NCBI GenBank assembly: GCA_945860895.1 | Contig: CAMASK010000020.1 | Location: 1 to 40,984, forward strand | DNA: 40,984 nt | Direction of reading: 5' to 3' | Source: Bacteriovorax stolpii | GTDB taxonomy: Bacteria; Bdellovibrionota; Bacteriovoracia; Bacteriovoracales; Bacteriovoracaceae | In this document: piece after piece, positions 25,427 to 33,709 of the stretch | Numbering within the stretch: the first letter of the stretch is position 1 | Layout of the letters: each line of letters begins with the position of its first letter | The notes under the pieces: model-generated | Told to the model about the DNA's origin: nothing | Database searches by the model: none | Seen by the model: the letters and a program-made list of their open reading frames with translations, nothing else | Position numbers and translations under genes: made by a program

Positions 25427-25878
25427 TATTTTCTCACCGACTGTATCCAAGCATGGATAGAAGGCACATCTTTTTCAAGATTTGGGAACTTTCTCATTTG
25501 CTTGGTTTTTCGTTTCGGTACAAAGCCCGCAGGTAAAACTTCTGGATAACGACCAGTAACAACTTTAACTGTCATAACTTCCAGAGGAGCATCAATTAGC
25601 TCAGGACCTATGGCACCTTTAATATTTGGATCCTTGTTGTGGCAACTGATACAGTTAGACATAAAAAGAGTTCTTCCTCTTTCAATATTAACTTCAGTCG
25701 TGGCCACCTCATGAACCCCCGTCTCTGCTCCAGGGGCCTCGGCTTCTTCGGTTTTTGTCACTTCAGTGACTGGAGCTTCTTCAACAACTTTTACGTGCTC
25801 CGGAGCTTTAACGGGAACCGAGACTATAATAAACAAATAAAGGGCACCAAGGGTGCCCAGAAGAATTACTGAATTCAT
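25426..25878 (-). CDS. Cytochrome c, membrane-anchored, paralogue 2
   Basis: 150 residues. An uncleaved-looking N-terminal anchor (about 3-20) is followed by an acidic, proline- and glutamate-rich linker (about 25-65, for example VEEAPVTEVTKTEEAEAPG) and one heme domain (NCISCHNKDPN). The domain is a paralogue of the next gene's product. The ATG shares a base with the stop of the membrane protein gene. The linker would let the heme domain swing, as in electron carriers tethered to a membrane oxidase. Confidence 0.88.
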   Translation of the reverse strand: MNSVILLGTLGALYLFIIVSVPVKAPEHVKVVEEAPVTEVTKTEEAEAPGAETGVHEVATTEVNIERGRTLFMSNCISCHNKDPNIKGAIGPELIDAPLEVMTVKVVTGRYPEVLPAGFVPKRKTKQMRKFPNLEKDVPSIHAWIQSVRK

Positions 25879-26579
25879 TAAACAATAACCTCAATTAGTC
25901 CATATAGAATGACTAAAAGACCAAGCCCACAATGGATAACACCTTTAACAGTAGTTAATGGCCCAAGCTTACCTTTGATGGCGTTCAATTCTAAAAGAAG
26001 AATTAAAAGTGTTACAACCGCAAGAACAGCAAAAGGAGAAAAGCCTTCAGGAATAGTTAAAGACAAATGTCTGGAAGCACCCATGAAAAACAAAAGTGGA
26101 ATAGAGAACATAACGTTTGTTCTAGAAGCCAGAAGGGCCTGAGGACCCACTTTCGCAGCTTCAGGATTCGCAGCTCCGCCACCCATAACAGTTGTAGCGT
26201 TAGCGATAAGAATTTTTTGCTTAGGCCAGATAATAAGCCATACGTTCAAGAACATAATAGTTCCCAACAAGGCACCAGGATAAATATATATTCCATAAGG
26301 GGTCTGGAAAAAATCACCGGCCAATTCTTTCCCAACAATCGCAAGCATCGCAATACCAGACAGGAAAGTGCCCATAGCACCCCAACGGAACCACCACATA
26401 GCACGTGGAACAAGTTTTACGAAAACGTTGTTCTTAACGTTCGCATCTACTTCAGGCATGAAAGCACCCTGTACGAAATTGAAGTAATAAAGATGACCAA
26501 TCCAGGCTACGCCAGCAAAAAAATGAATCCATCGAAGGATCATAATTAACCCTTCTTGGGTAAAGAGAGCAATGTCCAT
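25878..26579 (-). CDS. Urate-oxidase N-terminal (PuuD-type) membrane protein
   Basis: 233 residues with about six membrane segments. ILRWIHFFAGVAWIGHLYYF near the start, RAMWWFRWGAMGTFLSGIAM, and GPQALLASRTNVMFSIPLLF fit the Urate_ox_N domain. PuuD of Agrobacterium fuses this domain to a cytochrome c and oxidises urate. Here the cytochrome part is provided by two separate genes in the same operon, linked by TAATG overlaps. GGAG is well placed before the ATG. No purine genes are near, so urate is not certain as substrate; it may be a general respiratory module. Confidence 0.8.
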   Translation of the reverse strand: MDIALFTQEGLIMILRWIHFFAGVAWIGHLYYFNFVQGAFMPEVDANVKNNVFVKLVPRAMWWFRWGAMGTFLSGIAMLAIVGKELAGDFFQTPYGIYIYPGALLGTIMFLNVWLIIWPKQKILIANATTVMGGGAANPEAAKVGPQALLASRTNVMFSIPLLFFMGASRHLSLTIPEGFSPFAVLAVVTLLILLLELNAIKGKLGPLTTVKGVIHCGLGLLVILYGLIEVIV

Positions 26580-26686
26580 AACAACTCCTGGTAATAATTA
26601 AAATAACTCTGCCATTTTATCGACTTAGAGAGAAGTTATCCATTCTTAATTAATTAAAATGATGTCTGTGCGCAGCATTAATAAGA

Positions 26687-27628
26687 TCAATCTATTCTTT
26701 CCATTTCAATCAAGGGAGAAAATGACTTAATACTCGCCCGGCTTCCCATAGTTAGGCCTTTATTAACTAGCGTTGCACAAGAAGCAGCTAAACCTGTTCG
26801 CAACATTTTTTCTGCACTTTTTGAATTTATCTTTTGGAATTCTTTCATAAATACATGGGCCATTGCTCCCACCATGGAATCTCCAGCGCCCACACTACTA
26901 TGCACTTTAACTTTTGGAATTTGCCCGAAAAAAGCAAAATCTTTACCAATTAAAAGTGCCCCACCCTCAACTGAAGAGATGCACTGAAGAGGAACAAATT
27001 GAGAAAATTTGCGGGCAGCTTTTATGACCTCATTCTTTTTAAAGATTTTTTTTCCCAGCATTTCTTGAAACTCAGATAGATTAGGTTTAACAAGGATTGG
27101 ATGAGCGCTGATGCATTCTTTTAAAATTTTTCCCGGTACATCCAGAAAAGTTGGAACATCCTTCTCATTAAAGGTTTTAATTATTTTTTTTAAAGTCGCA
27201 GGACCTATACTTGGAGGTAAACTTCCCCCGATCAAGACAAGCGATGGTTTACTTCTTTGCAGAAAATACAAGAGATTATTAATTTCTTTTTTGTGAATAA
27301 ACGGACCCGGAAAACTCAAGCGTGTCTGTTCATGACTTTTGGCCAGGGAAATCGTAACGTTCATCCGTGTTTGTCCCTCAATAGAAACAAAATGGTGGGG
27401 CATTTTTTCATGAGTAAGGAGTTGATCAATTTCAATTCCATTAGGCCCACCAAGAAAACCTGACGCCAATACTTCACTGCCGAGTCGATGAGCAATTCTC
27501 GCACTATTTATTCCATTGCCCCCAGGATAGCGTTTTTCATCTGAGACATAGCTTTTCTCATTGGGGATTAAACTTGGAACAATGCCGCTGATATCAAGTG
27601 CCGGATTAAGTGTAAGTGTCAGAATCAT
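26687..27628 (-). CDS. PfkB-family hexose-phosphate kinase (6-/1-phosphofructokinase type)
   Basis: 313 residues. Opens MILTLTLNPALDISG, then YPGGNGINSARIAHRLG (substrate site), LIGGSLPPSIG, LVKPNLSEFQEML and the ATP site SSVGAGDSMVGAM with catalytic D250. It resembles E. coli PfkB (Pfk-2) and FruK; the two activities cannot be told apart by reading. No fructose PTS genes are nearby, which favours a glycolytic 6-phosphofructokinase. AGAGG precedes the ATG. Confidence 0.88.
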   Translation of the reverse strand: MILTLTLNPALDISGIVPSLIPNEKSYVSDEKRYPGGNGINSARIAHRLGSEVLASGFLGGPNGIEIDQLLTHEKMPHHFVSIEGQTRMNVTISLAKSHEQTRLSFPGPFIHKKEINNLLYFLQRSKPSLVLIGGSLPPSIGPATLKKIIKTFNEKDVPTFLDVPGKILKECISAHPILVKPNLSEFQEMLGKKIFKKNEVIKAARKFSQFVPLQCISSVEGGALLIGKDFAFFGQIPKVKVHSSVGAGDSMVGAMAHVFMKEFQKINSKSAEKMLRTGLAASCATLVNKGLTMGSRASIKSFSPLIEMERID

Positions 27629-27684
27629 AAAACCTCTTTTTGTAACTATTATAATCTTACAAAATGCGACCTTCTTAGGAAATC

Positions 27685-27693
27685 TGGTATAAT
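27685..27693 (+). promoter_or_regulatory. Extended -10 box of the ppiC-like remnant
   Basis: TGGTATAAT, an extended and perfect -10. Start near 27700, followed by AGGGG five bases before ATG 27711. The control region of the broken gene is intact. Confidence 0.55.
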
Positions 27694-27710
27694 TAAGTAT
27701 AGGGGCAAAA

Positions 27711-27940
27711 ATGAAATTAAAAGCTCGTCATATTTTGGTGGAACATGAGTATGAAGCCAAAGATATTCAGAAGAAGCTAATTGAAGGAAAATCTTTTGAA
27801 ATTCTTGCAAAGGATTTTTCCCTTTGCGGCTCAGCCGCACAAGGTGGAGATTTGGGTGAATTCTCTAAAGGCATGATGGTAGAAGCATTTGAGATATTGT
27901 AAAAACCCAATTCGGCTATCATTTAATAAAAAGATTATAG
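27711..27940 (+). pseudogene. PpiC-type parvulin gene with internal deletion
   Basis: The first 60 codons encode a normal parvulin start: LKARHILVEHEYEAKDIQKK, IEGKSFEILAKDFSLC, GGDLGEFSKGMMVEAFEIL, then TAA at 27900. Full PpiC enzymes are about 92 residues and end in a TQFGYHIIK motif. That motif is present here just after the stop, in another frame: VKTQFGYHLIKRL, ending in TAG at 27938-27940. About 16-20 codons between AFE and TQFGYH are missing, and the deletion shifts the frame. Promoter and ribosome site are intact, so the loss is recent. A shortened 63-residue product may still be made; its active site would be incomplete. Confidence 0.8.
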
Positions 27941-27941
27941 C

Positions 27942-29471
27942 TTAGAGACACTTGATGGGAGAATTTTTCTTGATGTACTCTTCCATCAAAGGCCAGAAGA
28001 ATTTTCCTGAGTTTTCAAGTTTAGGAAAAATATCCTGAGCTTTTTTTGGCAACAAGACTTTTACTGCATCAGCTATTTCCCGAGGAAAGGCCATCCTATA
28101 TTTTGATTTGTTTTCAATGCTTTTTCCGTGAATTTTAAAATGAAAAGCATAAGTGTAGCCACCAATATAGGGAAATTTTTCGGGCATCTGAATCGATTTG
28201 TAATCAACTCCATAAAAACTAAAACCAAATTGTTTTTTGATGGCAATGATTGAACGCAAAAGTATTTTTAATGTTTTCCCATCAGTTTCAAAACTAGAAA
28301 TCTCCCATCCTGGATCACCCAAACGTTTAATGTGAGGAAAATTATCAATGATATTCCCAAAAGTCACAGGACCTGGCTCAATGGTTTCTCCTTCAAAGAA
28401 GGCCAGATGGGCTCCTAAGTCTGCTCCTGTGGCCTCGGTCGAAATCTTCGCCATATGACGACCCCAACAAGTATTTCTTATCACGGGATGACCATTTTCA
28501 TATCCGCTTAATTTAATTTCAGTTGAACCAATGACTTCATCAAAGCGGCCATTAAACATTTCATTTCTTTGTTCATGAGTGTGATTTATAAGATCACGCA
28601 TCTGCTGATTCTCTTGCATAGGAGGGGCAATGTCATGAAGTGTATACTCTTTAACTTCAACAACTCCACCGGCTTTAACATCAATCAAAAGACTTCCTAT
28701 TACAAGTCCATGAGAAGAAGCCTGAACAATAGGAACTATTTTTTTATTTTTATTTTGGATCAACATTGCCTGGTCGAGGCGCAAATGATCATGTCCACCA
28801 ACTACCAAATCAATATCTGATGAGCTTTTGACCAGCAACTTATCATAATAACTTCCAATATGGGTAAGTGCGATGACAAGATCTTTGCCTGCCGATTTAG
28901 CTTTTTTTGCTTCAATATTTCCAATGATTGCAGGTTCTAAAATATAACCAGGAGCTAGAGCATATTGATACTGTGGCTCAGCTGTTGAAAGTCCTATTAC
29001 GCGGATTTTGATCCCATCTTTAGTGAAATCTGCGTAAGGCTTTACTAAGTCCCCCATATCCATGTCTGGAGTCTGTACTAAATTGGCAGAAAGAATATTT
29101 GTAGCAACATTGGCCCTACGAATTTGCTGGGCCAGTACAAATCCTCCCATCATATAATCATGATTACCTACAACTGAGGCTTCAGTGCCGAGAATACCAA
29201 GGGCTCTAACAGAATTTGCCCCACTATCGGCCAGAAAATAAGATGTACCTTCTCCGAAATCTCCGCCATCTAAAATCAAAGTCGCAATCCCTTGAGACTC
29301 GGCTTGCGCTTTTAAGTCATCGAGTTTTGCTTTGAGGCGTGCATAGCCTCCTTTACCGTCCACATGACCTTCAAAATAGGAATGCAAATCATTGGTATGA
29401 ATAATCTGTAAAAGTTTTGCATGAGAGGTAAATGAAAGACTTAGTAGTATTAGGATGAAGAGTTTTTTCAT
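27942..29471 (-). CDS. Exported 5'-nucleotidase/UshA-type metallophosphatase
   Basis: 509 residues from ATG 29471. Signal peptide MKKLFILILLSLSFTSHA. The metallophosphatase motifs are in order: IIHTNDLHS, LILDGGDFGEG, VVGNHDYMMGG, LVIALTHIGS and LVVGGHDHLR. The C-terminal nucleotide-binding domain follows (GADLGAHLAFFEGETIEPGP, FGNIIDNFPH). It would remove phosphate from extracellular or periplasmic nucleotides, useful for a predator taking up prey nucleotides. An in-frame TTG at 29489 is less likely, as GGA lies at the right distance for the ATG. Confidence 0.88.
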   Translation of the reverse strand: MKKLFILILLSLSFTSHAKLLQIIHTNDLHSYFEGHVDGKGGYARLKAKLDDLKAQAESQGIATLILDGGDFGEGTSYFLADSGANSVRALGILGTEASVVGNHDYMMGGFVLAQQIRRANVATNILSANLVQTPDMDMGDLVKPYADFTKDGIKIRVIGLSTAEPQYQYALAPGYILEPAIIGNIEAKKAKSAGKDLVIALTHIGSYYDKLLVKSSSDIDLVVGGHDHLRLDQAMLIQNKNKKIVPIVQASSHGLVIGSLLIDVKAGGVVEVKEYTLHDIAPPMQENQQMRDLINHTHEQRNEMFNGRFDEVIGSTEIKLSGYENGHPVIRNTCWGRHMAKISTEATGADLGAHLAFFEGETIEPGPVTFGNIIDNFPHIKRLGDPGWEISSFETDGKTLKILLRSIIAIKKQFGFSFYGVDYKSIQMPEKFPYIGGYTYAFHFKIHGKSIENKSKYRMAFPREIADAVKVLLPKKAQDIFPKLENSGKFFWPLMEEYIKKNSPIKCL

Positions 29472-29605
29472 ATGTATCCAAATTAACAAATAGAGGAATA
29501 TTTAGGTAATAAAAGTCAGTAAAACTTACAATTTAAAGTGGTTTTGAGCCAGTAATTTCTTGATGAAACAACGCAGTGAGGGCAACTTGCTGAACTTCGA
29601 ACGCA

Positions 29606-30802
29606 CTAGGCAATTTTGTTGGCCAACTGATAAGTGGCTTGAGAGGTTTGGAGCTCCACTTGATACTTCTTGGAATAGTCAGAAACAAGTTTTCTTAATC
29701 TGGCGAGTGTTTTTTCAGTAACTTCTTCATTCCATATTAAATGGATGAGTTCAGCATAAGTCATTGGTGAATTGATGTGAGTAAAGATGTAGTGCATTTT
29801 TTTTAAGTTTGAATCCATTTTCTTTAAATCATCAAATGATATTTTAACGGGATTTAAATTTTTCTTATAAAGGTTTAAGGCTTGAAAAAAAAGGGTATTA
29901 TCACCATTTGCTTCAAAGTTATCGTAATAAAGAGATGGATTATGCTGAGTGAGCTTTTTCCAAAATTTATTTGCAGTTTGTGAGTCCCCTGACTTGAGAG
30001 CCTTAATAACTTCGAGTTGATGGTGCATTTCAGGAAAACCTTCAAAATCTCGAGAATAGATATAGAAAGGCGCATTTTTTACTATAAGATCCAAAAGAGA
30101 CTTATTGTAATTATAATTAGCAGTCACAAGACAACCAGATAGTTGGGTGTATTCCTTTAAGATTTGATAACAATGTTCATATTTTTTTTCCTTGCTATAG
30201 ATCATAAACATAATTGCGATGAAGTAAGGCTTAAAAACTTCATATTCTGGAAAACCTTTTTTTTGAACCTTTTGATAGAGACTTTTGGCTTTCTGATATT
30301 GGCCCGAAATATTATAAAAACAGATTTCTGCATACATGACCTGAATCTTTCGTAGATCTGTGCGAGCGGGACATTCTTTTATTTTATCCACGCATTCGGC
30401 CATAAGTAATATTTCTCTTCGGTTTCCATAAACATTCGCCAGCACACAAAGTGGATTGAGAACAAATTCATTTTCTTCAGCTTTCTCAAAAAGTAAAATC
30501 GAATATTTAAGATTTTCTATTGCATGAGTGTAATGGCAAAACTGATTATAAGTCAGACCGATAAGATAAAATCTCATGGCTTCAAGAAATGTATCTTCAC
30601 TCATCTTTACTTTTAAAAGCGCAAGACACTCTTCTTTTTTATTTTTTTTATAAAAGTAAAAAGCCTTTAGTAGCCTAGACTCTGGAATTGAAAGCTCCCC
30701 TTTTTTTAACCAGTACGAAAACATGCGTATGTTACTATGAACAAGATTCCAAACTTCGATAAATTTCTCATGTTTACTAAAACTATTTGGAGGATTTTTC
30801 AT
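29606..30802 (-). CDS. TPR-like protein with C-terminal winged-helix domain
   Basis: 398 residues, cytosolic. About 1-300 is all-helical with a repeated pattern like TPR/SEL1 (YQKAKSLYQKVQKKGFPEYE, KKYEHCYQILKEYTQLSG). The last 65 residues, MTYAELIHLIWNEEVTEKTL then ARLRKLVSDYSKKYQVEL and TYQLANKI, look like an OmpR-type winged helix with its recognition helix and wing. That makes it a one-component regulator with a large sensory or scaffolding part. There is no ribosome site before the ATG, which lies 20 bp inside the upstream secreted gene; translation should be coupled. Targets unknown. Confidence 0.65.
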   Translation of the reverse strand: MKNPPNSFSKHEKFIEVWNLVHSNIRMFSYWLKKGELSIPESRLLKAFYFYKKNKKEECLALLKVKMSEDTFLEAMRFYLIGLTYNQFCHYTHAIENLKYSILLFEKAEENEFVLNPLCVLANVYGNRREILLMAECVDKIKECPARTDLRKIQVMYAEICFYNISGQYQKAKSLYQKVQKKGFPEYEVFKPYFIAIMFMIYSKEKKYEHCYQILKEYTQLSGCLVTANYNYNKSLLDLIVKNAPFYIYSRDFEGFPEMHHQLEVIKALKSGDSQTANKFWKKLTQHNPSLYYDNFEANGDNTLFFQALNLYKKNLNPVKISFDDLKKMDSNLKKMHYIFTHINSPMTYAELIHLIWNEEVTEKTLARLRKLVSDYSKKYQVELQTSQATYQLANKIA

Positions 30803-31310
30803 ATGTTTTTATTAAAAGTTTTAACTTATTCAAATGAATTGAACGCTTTTTGAAATGGACAAAACATTGATTTGGCTCCTTCATCTCTTTGATACCTGCC
30901 TCCCAAATAATGACAAGATCCTTTAAGATTTTAAGCTCTTGTTTGTAATGAGGACGACTTGAAATATTATTCAATGAATTTTCTGTGTCGTTTAATTCAC
31001 ACAGATAAGTCGGAGAAGATTTTAGAGGTTGAAGCTTTGAGAGTAATTTGAAAATAGAGTGAAGAGCGATTGTATCCATCAAATTAAAGAAATTGTTATT
31101 AGCGTAGTCTTTCTTCCAGTATTTACTGAATTCTTTTTCAAGCACTTGGGCTTTAGATGCGTTGACTAAACACATCCACTGAGCTTTTGGAAGGCCGGTT
31201 AAGGCCAATTTGCCCATAAAATCTCTCCCTCCTCCAGGATGACCCATACTTTGGGCCCGGATCATTTGCGGGACTATAACCATGAGAAAAATCAGAAGAA
31301 TCTTAATCAT
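30783..31310 (-). CDS. Exported hypothetical protein
   Basis: About 175 residues, not recognised. From ATG 31310 the signal peptide is MIKILLIFLMVIVPQMIRAQ; ATG 31322 and TTG 31337 upstream are possible, none with a clear ribosome site. The mature part starts SMGHPGGGRDFMGK, is helical and lysine-rich, and has three cysteines. It is the gene just before the TPR/winged-helix regulator and overlaps it by 20 bp, so the two probably work together, for instance as exported partner and cytosolic regulator; this is inferred from gene order. Confidence 0.6.
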   Translation of the reverse strand: MIKILLIFLMVIVPQMIRAQSMGHPGGGRDFMGKLALTGLPKAQWMCLVNASKAQVLEKEFSKYWKKDYANNNFFNLMDTIALHSIFKLLSKLQPLKSSPTYLCELNDTENSLNNISSRPHYKQELKILKDLVIIWEAGIKEMKEPNQCFVHFKKRSIHLNKLKLLIKTYEKSSK

Positions 31311-31362
31311 AACTTTGCTCATCGGAAAGTTGAGCAAAAAGCTTTAATTATGATGGTTTTAT

Positions 31363-32133
31363 TTAAAGCTCGTTAAGGATTTCGCATGTTTTCAGGGCCA
31401 GATCCTTTGCTGCTTCACCACAGACATGAATATTATCGTTGGCAGCTGCGCCAGAGCATCCAGGTTTTCCTTCAATCTGGACTCTTTTTAAAAGTTCTTT
31501 TCCATCAAAATAAGAAGAGGTTTTCATTAATTCTAATCCGTCCAAAAATTGACAACGATCGGATAGTCCTTTTTTTAAGGCTTCTCTAATTCTTTTCGTA
31601 TTTGCCAAATTTTTTCTCGGTACATTTCTTTTTGTCTGAATTTGCATTTCATAAGTAGGAGTTAAGAAAAAACAATTGCCCGATGGTATATTTTTATCAT
31701 CCAGCAACTTCACTAGTGACTGTGCTTCCTTAACAATCTCCTCATCAGAATTTCCAATATAGTTATCACCAAAGAAAAAAAGCACCTTCCTTGGTTGGTA
31801 AGCGTCGAGCATAGGCCCAATTCTTTTCTTGCAAAGAGGAACTTGGTCCCCGATTCCGATACTTAACTGAGGATTCTTCGGATCTCGTTGGATGATCTCA
31901 ATATTCTCGAGTCCTCCCTTCTCTAACCAGTTGCTGATGATACTGGCACCCTTACCAAAGATGATGAATTCTTCCTTCAGACAGGTCTGCAAAAAATCAC
32001 CAAAATAGCTCTTAGACCATTTGCTTCCTGTTTGAGAGTCACCGATAACCAAGGTGTCAACCGGGTCTTGGCAGTCAGAGATTGCCGCAGACATGTAAGT
32101 CAAACTTAAGACAAGAAGGATGATAGTTTTCAT
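31363..32133 (-). CDS. Exported SGNH-type hydrolase
   Basis: 256 residues, signal peptide MKTIILLVLSLTYMSAA. The SGNH blocks are present: VIGDSQTGS with S33 as nucleophile, FGKGASIIS (block II glycine), FFFGDNYIG (block III GxN) and DNIHVCGEAAKDLA near the end (block V D-x-x-H). Such enzymes act on esters, often acetyl groups of polysaccharides or lipids. The substrate cannot be read. Several cysteines suggest disulfides in the periplasm. First gene of a probable three-gene operon with the two genes below. Confidence 0.7.
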   Translation of the reverse strand: MKTIILLVLSLTYMSAAISDCQDPVDTLVIGDSQTGSKWSKSYFGDFLQTCLKEEFIIFGKGASIISNWLEKGGLENIEIIQRDPKNPQLSIGIGDQVPLCKKRIGPMLDAYQPRKVLFFFGDNYIGNSDEEIVKEAQSLVKLLDDKNIPSGNCFFLTPTYEMQIQTKRNVPRKNLANTKRIREALKKGLSDRCQFLDGLELMKTSSYFDGKELLKRVQIEGKPGCSGAAANDNIHVCGEAAKDLALKTCEILNEL

Positions 32134-32140
32134 GGCCGGG

Positions 32141-32146
32141 ACTATA
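32141..32146 (-). promoter_or_regulatory. -10 box next to the SGNH hydrolase start
   Basis: Minus-strand TATAGT, ending 7-8 bases before the ATG at 32133, so transcription would begin at or one base before the start codon. No -35 match is convincing. The remaining 270 bp to the MFS gene show nothing I can name. Confidence 0.35.
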
Positions 32147-32415
32147 GTCTATTCAGGGAGGTTTGGATCACCCGTATGTTATATTTACATGCCATGAGAT
32201 AAGCAAAACTCAGCTACTTTCTTGCAGATAGTTAAATAAAATTCCCAAAGTTATGGGAAAAAATTCTCTATCTTAAACACCAGTTAAAGCAGGCAGTTTT
32301 GAAAGTTTTTCAGGTATCAAACCATCTGGAGAAGTAGAACCTTCAATTTTGGCTGCTGATAAAACATTAAATTAGGTCGGGCCTATGTTCATGGTATGTA
32401 GCAAGGGTTGAAACA

Positions 32416-33615
32416 TCATTGCATGTTAGATGAATCATATCTTCTTTGATCTTTGATCAAGAATAACAAAATCAAGATAAAGCAAAAGCTACCAACGCAG
32501 GTGAACAATAAAGCAACTGTGCTACCGTGCCGATCCCATAAAAAACCTGTGACAATACTTGCTAAAATCTGACTAACACCAGTTGCAGTTCCCAAAATTC
32601 CCAATGAAGAAGCTTTGTTCTCTGGTTTAACCAATCTCACAGCATAAGATTTGCTCACTCCATCTGTGGCGGCCATATATGATCCATACAAAAAGAAAAG
32701 TAAGATAAACATAAAGACCGAATCAGACAAAGCAAACCCCATATAAACGAATGTAAATATAATTAAACCGATAATTAAAACTTTTCTCGCTCCTATTTTG
32801 TCAGAAAGGTGCCCGAGTGATGGGCTTAGGAGGGCATAGACGAGGTTGTAAAATGCATAGATAAGAATAATCGCCACAAAGTCGAGACCAGCATCTTTCA
32901 TCTTTAAAATCAGAAAAGCATCACTTGAATTGGTTAAACAAAAAACAGTCCAACCAATGATAAAATTCTTGTACTCTTTACTATAGTTGTGCCAATTGAA
33001 ATCAAATTTCTTACTCGTAACCGAAGTTACTTTTTCAGGCTCTTTTATCCAGAAGATAATCAAAACAGAAATTAAACCAGGAATAATCGCCCAATAGTAA
33101 GCTTCCCTGAGATCAGAAAAATAGCCTACAAAGAAAATGGCAAGTAATGGCCCGATTACGGCCCCCATGGTGTCCATTGACCTGTGCCATCCAAAAGCTA
33201 GTCCTAGGTCTTGTGGTCCAACAAAGTCAGCAATAAGCGCATCCCGAGGAGCTGAGCGTAGTCCTTTGCCAACACGGTCTAGGCTTCTAGCTCCAAGGAC
33301 ATGTAAAGCGGTAGTTGAGAGACCTATCAGGGGACGACTTAAAGCTGATAATAAATAACCAACAAAAATAAAAGGTTTTCTTTTGTTTATTTGATCTGAC
33401 CAAAATCCTGAATAGGTTTTGAGAAGGCTCGCTAGACCTTCGGCCACACCCTCAATAATGCCCACACTTAACATTGAGGAGCCTAAAATTGAAGTTAGAA
33501 AAATCGGTGTAATTGGATAAAGCATTTCGCTTGAGATGTCGGTGAAGAAGGAAACAGAACCAAGAATCAATACACCGGGATAGTTTTTTTTAACGTAGGA
33601 GAACCTGTTCATCAT
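32416..33615 (-). CDS. MFS transporter
   Basis: 399 residues and about 12 membrane segments. It has the loop signature of a known MFS subgroup, RSLDRVGKGLRSAPRDALIA, between TM2-TM3 and TM4, with a second conserved stretch SPSLGHLSDKIGARKVLIIG at the corresponding place in the second half. Start MMNRFSYVKK with AAAGG upstream. The substrate is unknown; this subgroup includes proteins tied to drug or metabolite efflux. The gene stands alone. Confidence 0.88.
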   Translation of the reverse strand: MMNRFSYVKKNYPGVLILGSVSFFTDISSEMLYPITPIFLTSILGSSMLSVGIIEGVAEGLASLLKTYSGFWSDQINKRKPFIFVGYLLSALSRPLIGLSTTALHVLGARSLDRVGKGLRSAPRDALIADFVGPQDLGLAFGWHRSMDTMGAVIGPLLAIFFVGYFSDLREAYYWAIIPGLISVLIIFWIKEPEKVTSVTSKKFDFNWHNYSKEYKNFIIGWTVFCLTNSSDAFLILKMKDAGLDFVAIILIYAFYNLVYALLSPSLGHLSDKIGARKVLIIGLIIFTFVYMGFALSDSVFMFILLFFLYGSYMAATDGVSKSYAVRLVKPENKASSLGILGTATGVSQILASIVTGFLWDRHGSTVALLFTCVGSFCFILILLFLIKDQRRYDSSNMQ

Positions 33616-33709
33616 TGTGCCTTTCTATTTTTTTAGGCTACGCCAATGAATAGTTTCATATTGTTAATAAACTGTCATGTCCTTGAGTGCCGTGCCACAG
33701 GTGAGAAAT

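Noticed and set aside
26648-26659. TTAATTAATTAA palindrome upstream of the urate-oxidase-type operon
   Set aside because: Simple AT palindrome in an AT-rich spacer; not placed against a promoter I can define.
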